Assembly: GCA_049282355.1 (NCBI GenBank)
Contig: JBAPTW010000033.1
Location: 1 to 64,000, forward strand
Direction of reading: 5' to 3'
Length of the DNA: 64,000 nt
Source of the DNA: JAGTVB01 sp049282355
GTDB taxonomy: Bacteria > Pseudomonadota > Gammaproteobacteria > HK1
Under the pieces are notes generated by a model. The model was given only the letters and a program-made list of their open reading frames with translations. It was not told where the DNA came from and did no database searches. The translations under genes were made by a program, and so were the position numbers. This document shows, piece by piece, positions 25,877 to 34,166 of this stretch. How positions within the stretch are numbered: position 1 is the first letter of the stretch; each line of letters begins with the position of its first letter.

Positions 25877-26674
25877 TCAGTCAGGTGCTGCTCGCCTGAT
25901 CCCGTGACCAGTTTCGACACTGTACTCATGGTGGCGGTCGGGATGGATTTCTACCATGGTAAGCCGCGCCTCCCGGAAGCCCTCATAGCAATAAACGGCC
26001 CCGGTATCAATAAACCACACATTGCCGATTCTAACCGCACCGCGGGTGGGAGTATGGCCGCAGTAAACTCGTTCGATCCGGCCTGATATCGGCCCTGTTC
26101 CCCCGATTCCTTGAATTCGCCCTCGCGACCAGAGCGCATAGAAGGCGGCATCGGCATCGCCCGCCTCCAGCAAGCTTGCGAACTTATCCCAGGTCAACCC
26201 GGGAGGGATATCGGCGTGAACAATACCGATGGTGCCGGCTCGGGTAGTCACTTCAATAGCCAAGGGTAATCGTTGAAAGGCCTCACGGAACAGAGCGTGT
26301 TCAGTGGGGCCGACATCGAGCCACCATTCACCTCCATTTTGACGGACCCATACCTCAAGCTGCTCCGGATCAGTGGAGTCGATGGCAAACTGCTCGTGAT
26401 TTCCGCGGCATGCGTGGAACCATGGCTGCTGGAGCCATTGCAGTGCATCTTTGGATGCCGGACCACGGTCGATGAGATCGCCGACAGAAAATAATCTGTC
26501 GCTCTCCGGTCTAAAGCAGACTGCATCGAGCAGTGCGCGAAGGTGGGCAAACATGCCGTGAAGATCTCCTACTACAAAATCGCGGCCAAGTGCATTAAGG
26601 GCATAGCGGGCGACTAATGGATCATTATTTCGGCCAATAGCCGGCTGCCATCCTCGATATTCTGAGATCTTCAT
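25877..26674 (-). CDS. Calcineurin-like serine/threonine protein phosphatase
   Basis: The 265-residue product has all metallophosphoesterase motifs of the PrpA/PphA and ApaH type: GDLHG (about 36-40), GDLIDRGP (about 66-73), RGNHE (about 91-95), and later His residues (IVHADIPPG and YCGHTPT) that complete the two-metal site. The length and motif set fit bacterial protein phosphatase 1 (PrpA/PphA) better than ApaH, but substrates cannot be told. The start codon follows a 14-base tandem duplication (see the repeat entry), and the ribosome site is poor. It is a single gene, convergent with infA. Confidence 0.85.
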   Translation of the reverse strand: MKISEYRGWQPAIGRNNDPLVARYALNALGRDFVVGDLHGMFAHLRALLDAVCFRPESDRLFSVGDLIDRGPASKDALQWLQQPWFHACRGNHEQFAIDSTDPEQLEVWVRQNGGEWWLDVGPTEHALFREAFQRLPLAIEVTTRAGTIGIVHADIPPGLTWDKFASLLEAGDADAAFYALWSRGRIQGIGGTGPISGRIERVYCGHTPTRGAVRIGNVWFIDTGAVYCYEGFREARLTMVEIHPDRHHEYSVETGHGIRRAAPD

Positions 26675-26702
26675 TGATATTGGAAACCTTGATATTGGAA
26701 AC
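26672..26702 (-). repeat. 14-base tandem duplication at the phosphatase start
   Basis: GTTTCCAATATCAA occurs twice in a row on the minus strand with a 2-base spacer, the second copy running into the ATG of the phosphatase gene. The duplication sets the spacing between the AAGG in the spacer and the ATG, and may affect translation. Confidence 0.6.
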
Positions 26703-27003
26703 TTGGGTTGGTTAACGTCTCAAATCTCTACTCGGCGAACCGCTAGACGCTCTCCCCCTCCAAGTTTCCGTTGGAGGCATCAGTCGCAGCCTATCGATTC
26801 TTGCCGCACGTTCTTAATAGGGTAATCGCTCTGCTTGGAGCTTGTGAATAAAGCGCCTGCGCCTCCCGATAGCGGCGTTGGAGTGAGGGGTTAGATTGAT
26901 TCCACCGCTATCGTACCCCCCATTGGTCAACATTCCTCGGAAGGGCTTCTCACTTTTAGAGAAGACCCTCCATCACCAGCAACTAGAAGACGACCACTTT
27001 GGG
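26675..27003. other. Intergenic region, two hairpins
   Basis: No gene is seen. A perfect 7-bp hairpin CCTCCAA/TTGGAGG lies at 26757-26777. A 10-bp stem with one bulge (AGGGCTTCTC / GAGAAGACCCT) lies at about 26942-26970, about 35 bases after the tyrosine phosphatase stop, and may end that transcript. Confidence 0.45.
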
Positions 27004-27507
27004 TTAGGCACTGCTGCCGCCCGGGTCGAGGCGATGGTGTTTCTGCATATACTGGAGTAGCCCTTGCGTGCCCTGCTCTATCAGCTCAAATGCAGCGTCA
27101 AAATCATGCTGATCCCCGTAATAAGGATCAGGAACATCGCATTCTTGTCTATCCTGGCTATAGTCGAGTAGCAAACGAATCTTATGATAAAGGCTTGCAG
27201 GACATCGAGCCCGCAGCCGAGCGCAAGTTTCTCGATCCACCGGCAGAACGTAATCATAGGCTTCGAAGTCTTGGCTGCAAATCTGTCGGGCCTGGTGTCT
27301 GCTGATGTCGATGTGATGCTTGCGTGCGGTGCGCTGCGCACGTTCATCGGGTGGCTGACCGTGAAACTGATCGTGTAGCCCCGCGGAACCAGTAACGACC
27401 TGGCCCGTTAGCTCAGCCTGCCTAAGCAACGCTGCAAACGAACCCTCGGCCATGGGAGAACGACAGATATTACCTAAGCAGACAAATAATACTTTGAGCT
27501 TTTTCAC
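27004..27507 (-). CDS. Low-molecular-weight protein-tyrosine phosphatase
   Basis: The protein (167 residues from this start) has the P-loop C-x5-R-S as CLGNICRSP close to the N-terminus (Cys10, Arg16) and the general-acid Asp in DPYYGD (about 124-129). Together these define the LMW-PTP family. The start is uncertain: the frame is open 31 codons further up to another GTG at 27600, but no ATG is available and the family begins only a few residues before the P-loop, so the GTG at 27507 is preferred. Bacterial members act on tyrosine kinases of capsule systems or on general phosphotyrosine; no kinase is next door. It is divergent from regB. Confidence 0.85.
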   Translation of the reverse strand: MKKLKVLFVCLGNICRSPMAEGSFAALLRQAELTGQVVTGSAGLHDQFHGQPPDERAQRTARKHHIDISRHQARQICSQDFEAYDYVLPVDRETCARLRARCPASLYHKIRLLLDYSQDRQECDVPDPYYGDQHDFDAAFELIEQGTQGLLQYMQKHHRLDPGGSSA

Positions 27508-27723
27508 ACTGTCGGTTATCGGCACAAGCAAAAATCCATGGATGACGTCATAAGCATTACGAACCGCATTAAATGCTCGGGCGTTGGTGACCAGCCGCAC
27601 AAAGTACGTAAGCCGAACTGGCCATCCAACCCCTCACAAATCAGCATCGCAGCCCCGTTCGGTTCTCAAGTGCCCGGTGTGGCTGGCGGCACCAGCAAAA
27701 GGTCTTCGTGTTAAAATGTCACC

Positions 27724-29046
27724 GTGATAATAAATCAAACACCAAGCCCTTTCAGGCGGTTCTCTCCTTGGGTAAGGAATCCCGGCGCTTCGGCTATCGC
27801 CAATCTTGTATGGCTTTTTTGGCTGCGAAATGTCGCCATCGCGAGTCAAGTTGTGGCGGTGATGATAACCGTCAACGTTCTTCATTTACCGCTGCCGGTT
27901 CTTGAACTGTCGCTTATTGTCGGTGGCCTTACGCTACTCAATGTCTTCACGTGGTGGCGGCTTCGTTTGCCAATCAGCGTCAGCCATGTTGAATTCTTTG
28001 TGCAGCTTGTTCTCGATGTGGCCGCTCTCACTGGATTGCTATACCTCACGGGGGGTGCCACCAATCCATTTACATGGTTTTTTCTTTTGCCACTGACCAT
28101 CACGGCAGCCTTGCTCCCGAAACCTTACATCTGGGCCATGGCTGCGCTTACCGTCGCTTGCTACACGCTGCTCATGGCCGCCTACGTTCCCTTTCCTTAC
28201 GGTAATCTGCATCGCGAGGGCGGCTTTGGTTTGCATGTGTTCGGGATGTGGCTTGGCTTTGTCATCAGCGCCAGTATAGTGGCCTACTTCGTAGTCGAGA
28301 TGGCCGAGAGTTTGAGGGTGCAAGAGCAAAGCCTTGCGGTGGCTCGTGAACAAGCTCTGCGGGACGAGAGAGTGGTTGCCCTAGGAACGCTAGCTGCTGG
28401 CGCAGCGCATGAGCTCGGGACGCCCCTTGGCACTATGGCGCTTCTCACCCGGGAGCTGGAACAAGAGTACAGTGGCAAAGGATTTGCCGAATTGCATTCG
28501 AGGCTTCGCCTCTTACGAGAGCAAGTGGATCGCTGCAAGCAAGGCCTGTCCGTTATTGCTGCCTCCGCAGGAGAAGCCCGTGCCGAAGCGGCCCATCCGC
28601 TATCGGTGGAAGCCTACCTTCGTGAGCTGGTCGAGCAGTGGCGTCGTCTGCGGCCCGGCGTGCAAGTGCACTACCAGTTGCATGGCATTGATCCGTCACC
28701 GGTTATTCTCTCTGAGCGCACCCTGAGTCAGGCTTTACTCAGTATTCTGAACAATGCCGCTGACGCTTCTCCCCAGGCCGTAGAGCTCGATGGTCATTGG
28801 AGCACGGCGCAGCTCATCATTCACGTAGCCGATCGAGGCAGCGGGCTGAGCACAATTGCCTCAGCAACAGTCTTGAAAGCACCCATCAGCACCAAATCCG
28901 ACGGGCTTGGTCTCGGGCTTTTTTTAGCCCACGCTGCTATCAAGCGTCTGGGAGGACAAGTCTCGCTGTGCGACAGACCAAGCGGCGGCACCCGCACGCG
29001 AGTGGTGGTGCCACTTGCGGCCCTTACAGCCAATGCCACCTCGTGA
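27724..29046 (+). CDS. regB: Redox-sensing histidine kinase RegB (PrrB/ActS)
   Basis: This 440-residue kinase has six membrane helices in the first 190 residues, with the quinone-binding motif GGATNPF (110-116) between helices as in RegB. The H box is HELGTPLGTM with phospho-His H229; C271 in the segment EQVDRC matches the redox-active Cys of Rhodobacter RegB (Cys265, 40 residues from its His; 42 here). N and G boxes follow (ILNNAADASP, GLGLGLFLAH). RegB senses respiratory state through ubiquinone and thiol oxidation and controls RegA. The regA gene overlaps its stop (GTGA). In non-phototrophs such systems control respiration, carbon fixation and hydrogen or sulfur oxidation genes. Confidence 0.92.
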   Translation: MIINQTPSPFRRFSPWVRNPGASAIANLVWLFWLRNVAIASQVVAVMITVNVLHLPLPVLELSLIVGGLTLLNVFTWWRLRLPISVSHVEFFVQLVLDVAALTGLLYLTGGATNPFTWFFLLPLTITAALLPKPYIWAMAALTVACYTLLMAAYVPFPYGNLHREGGFGLHVFGMWLGFVISASIVAYFVVEMAESLRVQEQSLAVAREQALRDERVVALGTLAAGAAHELGTPLGTMALLTRELEQEYSGKGFAELHSRLRLLREQVDRCKQGLSVIAASAGEARAEAAHPLSVEAYLRELVEQWRRLRPGVQVHYQLHGIDPSPVILSERTLSQALLSILNNAADASPQAVELDGHWSTAQLIIHVADRGSGLSTIASATVLKAPISTKSDGLGLGLFLAHAAIKRLGGQVSLCDRPSGGTRTRVVVPLAALTANATS

Positions 29047-29585
29047 ATACAATTCGCCACGGCCCCCTATTGCTGGTCGATGATGACCGCGATTTCTGTG
29101 AGGTGCTCGCCAGAGCCCTCACGCGCCGCGGTTTTCAAGTTTACGGTGCTTTAGATTTAGAGAGCGCAGTGTTCCTCGCCGAACGCCATGGCCCTCGTTT
29201 CGCCGTCATTGACCTCTGTATTGGAGCCACTTCTGGGCTGGTTATGTTGGAACGTCTCATGCTTCTGGATCGACGCATTCGGGCCGTCGTGCTCACCGGC
29301 TACGGCAGCATTGCGACCGCCGTAGAGGCCATCAAGCTCGGTGCCGTCCATTATTTAACCAAGCCAACAGACACTAATGAAATCGTCGCCGCTCTGCACC
29401 GCAACGACGCCAACTCGGACTTGGCTCTTGGACAGCGACCGTTATCTGTGCGAAGGCTCGAATGGGAGCATCTTCAGAAGGTGCTCAGAGAATGCAACGG
29501 AAACATCTCGGCGGCAGCCCGCCACCTGCGCATGCATCGCCGTACCCTTCAGCGCAAGCTTCAGAAACGCCCCGTCAGAGAGTAG
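29043..29585 (+). CDS. regA: Response regulator RegA (PrrA/ActR)
   Basis: The product (180 residues from the GTG at 29043) has a receiver domain with D13-D15, phosphorylated D57 in VIDLCIG and K107 in YLTKPTD. A Fis-type helix-turn-helix forms the C-terminus, with the family-typical NISAAARHLRMHRRTLQRKL (about 152-171). RegA is phosphorylated by RegB and controls energy-generating pathways in response to redox. The GTG overlaps the regB stop by 4 bases, so the two are coupled. The open frame continues 82 codons upstream inside regB, but that part is only a shadow. Confidence 0.93.
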   Translation: MNTIRHGPLLLVDDDRDFCEVLARALTRRGFQVYGALDLESAVFLAERHGPRFAVIDLCIGATSGLVMLERLMLLDRRIRAVVLTGYGSIATAVEAIKLGAVHYLTKPTDTNEIVAALHRNDANSDLALGQRPLSVRRLEWEHLQKVLRECNGNISAAARHLRMHRRTLQRKLQKRPVRE

Positions 29586-29732
29586 GGCCGGCCTGCTGCA
29601 ATCCTAACGACAAATCGGTACTTATCCGTTCCGGGATATCGCCATCCTGGGGCGACCGGAACAGATGTGTATCTCGTGAGAGAGCGCCACGCAATGCTGT
29701 TACGCGAATGGCGCAATGTTTGACACCGCGTC

Positions 29733-30998
29733 TTAGCTATCCTCAGCCAAACGGATACCGCTAAACTGCCAACGATCATGAGGATAGAAGAAATTGCGAT
29801 AGGTGGGGCGCATGTGGGAATGGGGTGTCACACAGGAACCGCCGCGGAGCACCAGCTGGTTACACATAAACTTTCCGTTGTACTCACCCAGGGAATCGGC
29901 GAGCGGCCGAAAGCCGGGATACGGGGTGTAGGGCGTTTGAGTCCATTCCCATAGGTCTCCAAACCACTGGCCATCCTCGGCTGGGCTTGGATGTAATTTG
30001 CCGGATTCAACAAAATTACCGCGTAGCGGTTGGTCGCGTGCTCCGATCTCCAACTCCGCTTCAGTGGGCAACCGTTTGCCCCGCCAACGGGCGAAGGCAT
30101 CAGCTTCATAGTAGCTCAGGTGGCAGATCGGCTCGTGTTCGTCAAGAATGGACATGCCGCTCAAGGTCATCTGCCACCAGCCATCATCCAGTCGTTCCCA
30201 ATAGAGGGGAGCTTGCCAGCGCTGCTGACGAATAATTGTCCACCCGTCGGCAAGCCAGTAACGCGCGTGCTCATAGCCCCCCGCTTCAATAAATTCCAGA
30301 AACTCACCGTTGGTTACTAGCCGCGGTGCCAGACGATAATCCTCCACCAACACCCGGTGGCGCGGGGTCTCGTTGTCATAGGCAAAGCCTTCGGCGTCCT
30401 GGCCAACTTCATAAATACCCCCTCTTTTCTCAATCCATTCAAGCTTCGCCGGTTGGTTCTCTCGCGTCTCCAGCTGTTTTTTTTCCTGATATGCAGGACG
30501 CAACGGATTGCTTGCGAAATTGTGCTTGATATCCATGAGCAGCAGTTCCTGATGCTGCTGCTCGTGGTTCAGTCCGAGTACCGTACGAAAACCAAGCTGT
30601 TCCATGAGCTTCTCGTCGATACACTCAATCAATTGTTCCATGGATTCATCAACATGGCGCCGATAGGCGTAGATCTGTTCCACGGTTGGGCGGGAGAGCA
30701 CGCCGCGTTGAGCGCGCGGATGATAAGCGCCAACGGTTTCATAATAAGAATTAAATGCGTAGTCGTAACCGGGGTGAAACAAGGCATAGCGGGGTTCAAA
30801 AGGGCGGAGCAAAAACGTCTCGAAGAACCAGCTTACGTGCGCCAGATGCCATTTAGGTGGGCTCACCTCCGGAATGCTCTGCACTTGATAGTCGTCGACC
30901 GCCAAGGGTGAGCAAATCTCCTCCGAACGACATCGTACTTGGCGATATCGGCTGATGAGCCGCTCCCGGGACATTGAGGAACCTTGGTTCAACGGCAT
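29733..30998 (-). CDS. egtB: Ergothioneine biosynthesis protein EgtB-like sulfoxide synthase
   Basis: EgtB is an Fe(II)-dependent enzyme that joins a thiol (gamma-glutamylcysteine or cysteine) to the imidazole C2 of hercynine. The product (421 residues) has an N-terminal DinB-type helical domain with the iron ligands H51 (KWHLAH) and the HEQQH pair (about H145 and H149), and a C-terminal FGE-sulfatase domain (about 195-420, ending LRGGSCVTPHSHMRPTYRNF). The start at 30998 has GGAGAGG just upstream; a TTG one codon earlier is possible. It lies 15 bases after zur, so both are probably cotranscribed. The methyltransferase EgtD, needed to make hercynine, is not adjacent. Confidence 0.9.
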   Translation of the reverse strand: MPLNQGSSMSRERLISRYRQVRCRSEEICSPLAVDDYQVQSIPEVSPPKWHLAHVSWFFETFLLRPFEPRYALFHPGYDYAFNSYYETVGAYHPRAQRGVLSRPTVEQIYAYRRHVDESMEQLIECIDEKLMEQLGFRTVLGLNHEQQHQELLLMDIKHNFASNPLRPAYQEKKQLETRENQPAKLEWIEKRGGIYEVGQDAEGFAYDNETPRHRVLVEDYRLAPRLVTNGEFLEFIEAGGYEHARYWLADGWTIIRQQRWQAPLYWERLDDGWWQMTLSGMSILDEHEPICHLSYYEADAFARWRGKRLPTEAELEIGARDQPLRGNFVESGKLHPSPAEDGQWFGDLWEWTQTPYTPYPGFRPLADSLGEYNGKFMCNQLVLRGGSCVTPHSHMRPTYRNFFYPHDRWQFSGIRLAEDS

Positions 30999-31013
30999 CA
31001 AGCCTCTCCTCTG

Positions 31014-31580
31014 TCATTTAAGTTCGCTATCCGAATTGCCTGCAACTGACAAGGAACAGTTCGAGTGCTCGGCCGCTTCCCCTCGCGCTCTGCGGCAATG
31101 GGGACACAGGCCGCTAACTTCGATCGTCAGGTGCTCCACAGTAAAGCCGAGGGAACCTGAATTTCGAGTGATCACTTTTTCCAGTTTACCGTCGTTTAGC
31201 TCAGCAGACGAACCGCAGCTCCTGCAGATAAGAAACTGCCCGTCGCTGATATGGCCCGGCCGGGAGCAGCCCACAAAGGCGTTCATGGATGCAAGGCGGT
31301 GAACCAACCCCTGTTCCAGCAGAAACTCGAGTGCACGATATACGGTCGGCGGTGCTGCGGCTCGTCCGTCTTGTCGCAACTGCTCCAGGATGCTGTAGGC
31401 ACCAAGAGGCTTATGGTTTTGCCAGATAATTTCCAACACGCGCCGCCGCAGCTCGGTCAGCCGTACGCCACGATCCATGCAAACCGCAGCGGCTTTATCG
31501 AGGGCTACCTCAATACAGCGGGCATGGTCGTGGTTATTCTTGGGAAACGTAACGATCCTAGTGTCTTGTTTTGCGACCAC
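31014..31580 (-). CDS. zur: Zinc uptake regulator Zur (Fur family)
   Basis: Zur represses zinc-uptake genes when zinc-loaded. The product (188 residues) has the winged helix-turn-helix (about 30-100) with the Zur-type phrase APPTVYRALEFLLEQGLVHRL and NAFVGC, and the structural zinc site of two Cys pairs (CRSC and CPHC). The longest frame starts at an ATG (31623-31625) inside a candidate Zur operator, so I choose the GTG at 31580; this leaves a family-like lead-in CIEVALDKAAAVC. It is followed by egtB in the same operon. The nearby znu genes and Zur boxes support Zur over Fur. Confidence 0.9.
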   Translation of the reverse strand: MVAKQDTRIVTFPKNNHDHARCIEVALDKAAAVCMDRGVRLTELRRRVLEIIWQNHKPLGAYSILEQLRQDGRAAAPPTVYRALEFLLEQGLVHRLASMNAFVGCSRPGHISDGQFLICRSCGSSAELNDGKLEKVITRNSGSLGFTVEHLTIEVSGLCPHCRRARGEAAEHSNCSLSVAGNSDSELK

Positions 31581-31605
31581 GATTCCGCATCCAGAAAACA
31601 ACGCC

Positions 31606-31628
31606 GCAATGTTATCCGATAGCATTTC
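31606..31628. promoter_or_regulatory. Candidate Zur operator at zur
   Basis: The 23-base site has half-sites AATGTTAT and ATAGCATT around CCG, nearly a perfect palindrome. By eye it agrees with the gammaproteobacterial Zur consensus as I recall it (GAAATGTTAT-n-ATAACATTTC) at 18 of 23 positions. It lies just upstream of the preferred zur start and covers the ATG of the longer frame. It suggests autoregulation of zur-egtB. Confidence 0.6.
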
Positions 31629-31892
31629 TGGTTTTCAAACCAGTCCCATCGCAGGATTATTATGGGGCGGCATCAGGCGCCTTGGGCAGCGCCGAGATGC
31701 ACTGCCGATGGCTCGCTAACAATCGATTGAGTGCAGCTGGTTGTTGCCGTTGCACCGGTGGTCAAATCCCTGTGCGAGCGGGCTATCGTCGAGGAGACGA
31801 GTGTCCGATAAACTATATTGTGCTCGCTAAGCAAGCAGCTTTGGTAAAGTGCATTTGGCCAATTTAAGATACAGCAAGGAGAGTGACCTACT

Positions 31893-32135
31893 ATGCCAAC
31901 CTATGTGTACGAAACCATTCCGTCCGATGGTAAGACATCGCCCCGGCGCTTTGAATTAGTACAACGTATGACCGACGACCCGTTGCGTGTCGATCCAGAG
32001 ACGGGAGAGCCTGTGCGTCGCGTGGTCACGGGTGGTATTGGTTTGATGACTAAAGACAACGCTGGTTATGGCGGTGCTTGTTCGACTCCCGAAGCGAGCG
32101 GGCCATGCTGCGGAGGAGTCTGCGGGCTTAATTAG
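31893..32135 (+). CDS. FmdB-like small protein lacking the zinc-ribbon cysteines
   Basis: The 80-residue protein follows the FmdB/zinc-ribbon frame: MPTYVYE at the start, the FELVQRMTDDPL middle and the EPVRRVVTGG end. Where FmdB has CxxCG and CPxCG, this has TIPSDG and DPETG, so the zinc site is lost. Four Cys are instead found in the last 18 residues (ACSTPEASGPCCGGVCG), whose role is unknown. AAGGAGAG lies upstream of the ATG. It is a single gene, divergent from zur. A similar zinc-ribbon-less family exists in other bacteria, so the loss is probably old. A Zur-linked zinc-free substitute is an inference. Confidence 0.8.
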   Translation: MPTYVYETIPSDGKTSPRRFELVQRMTDDPLRVDPETGEPVRRVVTGGIGLMTKDNAGYGGACSTPEASGPCCGGVCGLN

Positions 32136-32189
32136 CCAAGATCATCGCGTGGCGGTTGCAGGTTTCGCAAAGATGTAACACAGCCCCGA

Positions 32190-32252
32190 CCACTATCCGG
32201 CATGTGCCGCGACACCACCTTCGGCAGGTGCGTGACTGAGCGAGGATAGTGG
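32190..32252. terminator. Inverted repeat between convergent genes
   Basis: CCACTATCC (32190-32198) pairs perfectly with GGATAGTGG (32244-32252) around a 45-base loop containing a smaller GC-rich pairing (CACC near 32214 with GGTG near 32227). It lies between the convergent FmdB-like and FimV-like genes and may stop transcription from one or both sides. Confidence 0.35.
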
Positions 32253-32357
32253 GAGGGGTTTCTCGCCGCATCAACTGCGTCGAGAAGCACAACCTAATCT
32301 AGCGCTACCTCATGAGAAGGTATGAGATTGTGCAGAAAACTTTCCTCACAGTTGCCG

Positions 32358-33725
32358 CTAAAGCCTGCGAGTTTCCTCTTCAAGCGGCGCCTCAAATAAT
32401 CGCCGCTCAGGACTGATGGTATCCCACCATCTGAAGGCCGCTGTCATCAGCGGGCTCTTGTCACCAACGGCATCTCGCAAGGCTCTGGCATAAAACTCAA
32501 AGGCTAATGGGTTCTTGGCGGCGGTGTACACCTCCAACAATCGCAACAGATACTCATGGCGCTGGGGGTATCGCTCGATAGCATCCTTGACCAGCCCCTC
32601 AGCTTGATCGAATCGCTCAAATGCCAAATAAACATTTAGATCAGCGAGCGGATCCTCCTGCGGTTGCTCGTCGCGCACGGGCTCGTTTGGCTCTGCCGTT
32701 TGAGATTTTGGCCTCGGCTCTGACTCTGGAAAGAGCTCTGCCCGCACAGCCCGGGTAACCTCTTCGGGGGAAGTCGCCTCAGTATCGGAGCTCACGAGCT
32801 CGGTGGGACTCGCCCTATTCGCTTCAGCAGAAGGCGTTACCGTTGCTTGCGGCGGAGTCGTCACCCGTGGTTCAATCGGGCCTATTACCGTAGCCTCCGG
32901 ATCCTCCTCTGCAGCACTCGAAAAAACGGTCTCCTCATCCGCTTCCGAATGCTGCTCTGTATCCTTTCTTTCTCTGCCGCGTATGCTGGTATAAATGGCC
33001 GCGACCACAGCCACCGCCGCAAATACGAGCAACCCAATAAAGAGGGCATTCTCAACGTTGAATTCCGACGGCAAAAAACTTAATACGGATTTAAACCAGG
33101 GTTCCGACGGCGGTGCGGCAGTGTCGGGTAACGTTTCTTCAGCTTGCTCACCGGCGCCAGCAGCAGCCGGATTGTCACCTTGAGAAAGGTGTTGCGCGGC
33201 CGGCATCTCAGTCTCTGGAAGCGGCGTCGTGGCAAGAGTCTGAGTGCCATTCTCAAGGGCGGTGTCCCCGCCGCCTGGTATCGCCTCTGTCTCACCCAAG
33301 CCGGTGGAATCTGCATCCTCGACGGTGTCAATCCCGCCAACACCTGGTTCGGCTGGGGTATCTCGCGATTCCATGCGCGCCCCTGGCGAGGTCGTCGGTA
33401 CAGAGCCAGCCGCCGGTTCATTGCTGCTTGGCTCACCCTGGCGGTTAATTGCATCGGCCCGCAGCGTCTCCAGAGTCACATTATCAAGCTCTCGGGTAGG
33501 CGGTAAACCGCGATCAATTTGGAATCGCAGGATAGCACTCAGTGTTCGTGGTCCGAGAATGCCGTCAACTGGTCCAGGGCTGTACTTCTGCTCAGCCAGA
33601 AGCGTTTGTGCTTCGCGAATACGGGGATCGCCGGAAGGCTGGCCGAGGACAGGCAGCGCGATCAATAAGATGGCGCACAATGCCACCGTGGCTCGTAGCA
33701 AAACGTTCAGTTTAGATAACTGCAT
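32358..33725 (-). CDS. Peptidoglycan-binding / FimV C-terminal domain protein
   Basis: The product has about 455 residues. An N-terminal signal/anchor (about 1-28) is followed by a PG_binding_1 domain (about 32-80, with YSPGPVDGILGPRTLSAILRFQ). Then come a long Pro/Glu/Thr-rich linker, a membrane helix (about 223-245, ALFIGLLVFAAVAVVAAIY), another acidic linker and a C-terminal FimV-like helical module (about 355-455; DPLADLNVYLAFERFDQAEGL). FimV proteins organise the cell pole and type IV pili with a LysM domain; here PG_binding_1 takes the LysM place. The start at 33725 has GGTGG 5 bases upstream; ATG and TTG lie 12-18 bases earlier. It is a single gene. Confidence 0.8.
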   Translation of the reverse strand: MQLSKLNVLLRATVALCAILLIALPVLGQPSGDPRIREAQTLLAEQKYSPGPVDGILGPRTLSAILRFQIDRGLPPTRELDNVTLETLRADAINRQGEPSSNEPAAGSVPTTSPGARMESRDTPAEPGVGGIDTVEDADSTGLGETEAIPGGGDTALENGTQTLATTPLPETEMPAAQHLSQGDNPAAAGAGEQAEETLPDTAAPPSEPWFKSVLSFLPSEFNVENALFIGLLVFAAVAVVAAIYTSIRGRERKDTEQHSEADEETVFSSAAEEDPEATVIGPIEPRVTTPPQATVTPSAEANRASPTELVSSDTEATSPEEVTRAVRAELFPESEPRPKSQTAEPNEPVRDEQPQEDPLADLNVYLAFERFDQAEGLVKDAIERYPQRHEYLLRLLEVYTAAKNPLAFEFYARALRDAVGDKSPLMTAAFRWWDTISPERRLFEAPLEEETRRL

Positions 33726-34166
33726 GAGGGCCACCATCAGCAATTCTAGAGATGCTCACTATTCACCCTTGATGAGCAACGCCTGCCGACCCTCGTGGGC
33801 CTAAGGCGCCATTCCATTTTGTCCAAGCGCCCGCATCCGTCGGCGGCGGGCAGCGGCACTCACCAACACTAAACCGTCCCCGGTGGCGTCGTCAAACTCT
33901 TGTGTTCCTATGAGCCATGGCGGGCGATAGTGACCATGGCGAACTTCCTCATGTTAGCCTATCCGAAGCTCATGGTGGCGTTTGGCAAGACCTCAAATCG
34001 GTGGTGTGACTAGCCACTGCACGTGGGCGTTGAGGAGACGTGCCTGAGTCTCTTCCTACAGCAAGCTCAGCTTGGCGCCTGCGTTTTGGGCTCTATATTT
34101 GTCAGGCCCGCCCTAGGCAAGCCCGCCTCCCGCTGCGCAGCAGGGCGCCAAGCGGGCTCGATGCGG
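33726..34166. other. Intergenic region with long inverted repeat
   Basis: No gene is supported. A perfect 10-bp inverted repeat GCTTGGCGCC (near 34070) / GGCGCCAAGC (near 34145) surrounds a GC-rich block that also contains CCCGCTGCGCAGCAGGG. On the minus strand this follows the stop of the small membrane protein and may be its terminator or a repeated palindromic element. Confidence 0.4.

Noticed and set aside
28797..29042. 82-codon N-terminal extension of RegA
   Set aside because: It overlaps regB in another frame, and the receiver domain begins right after the GTG at 29043 that overlaps the regB stop.
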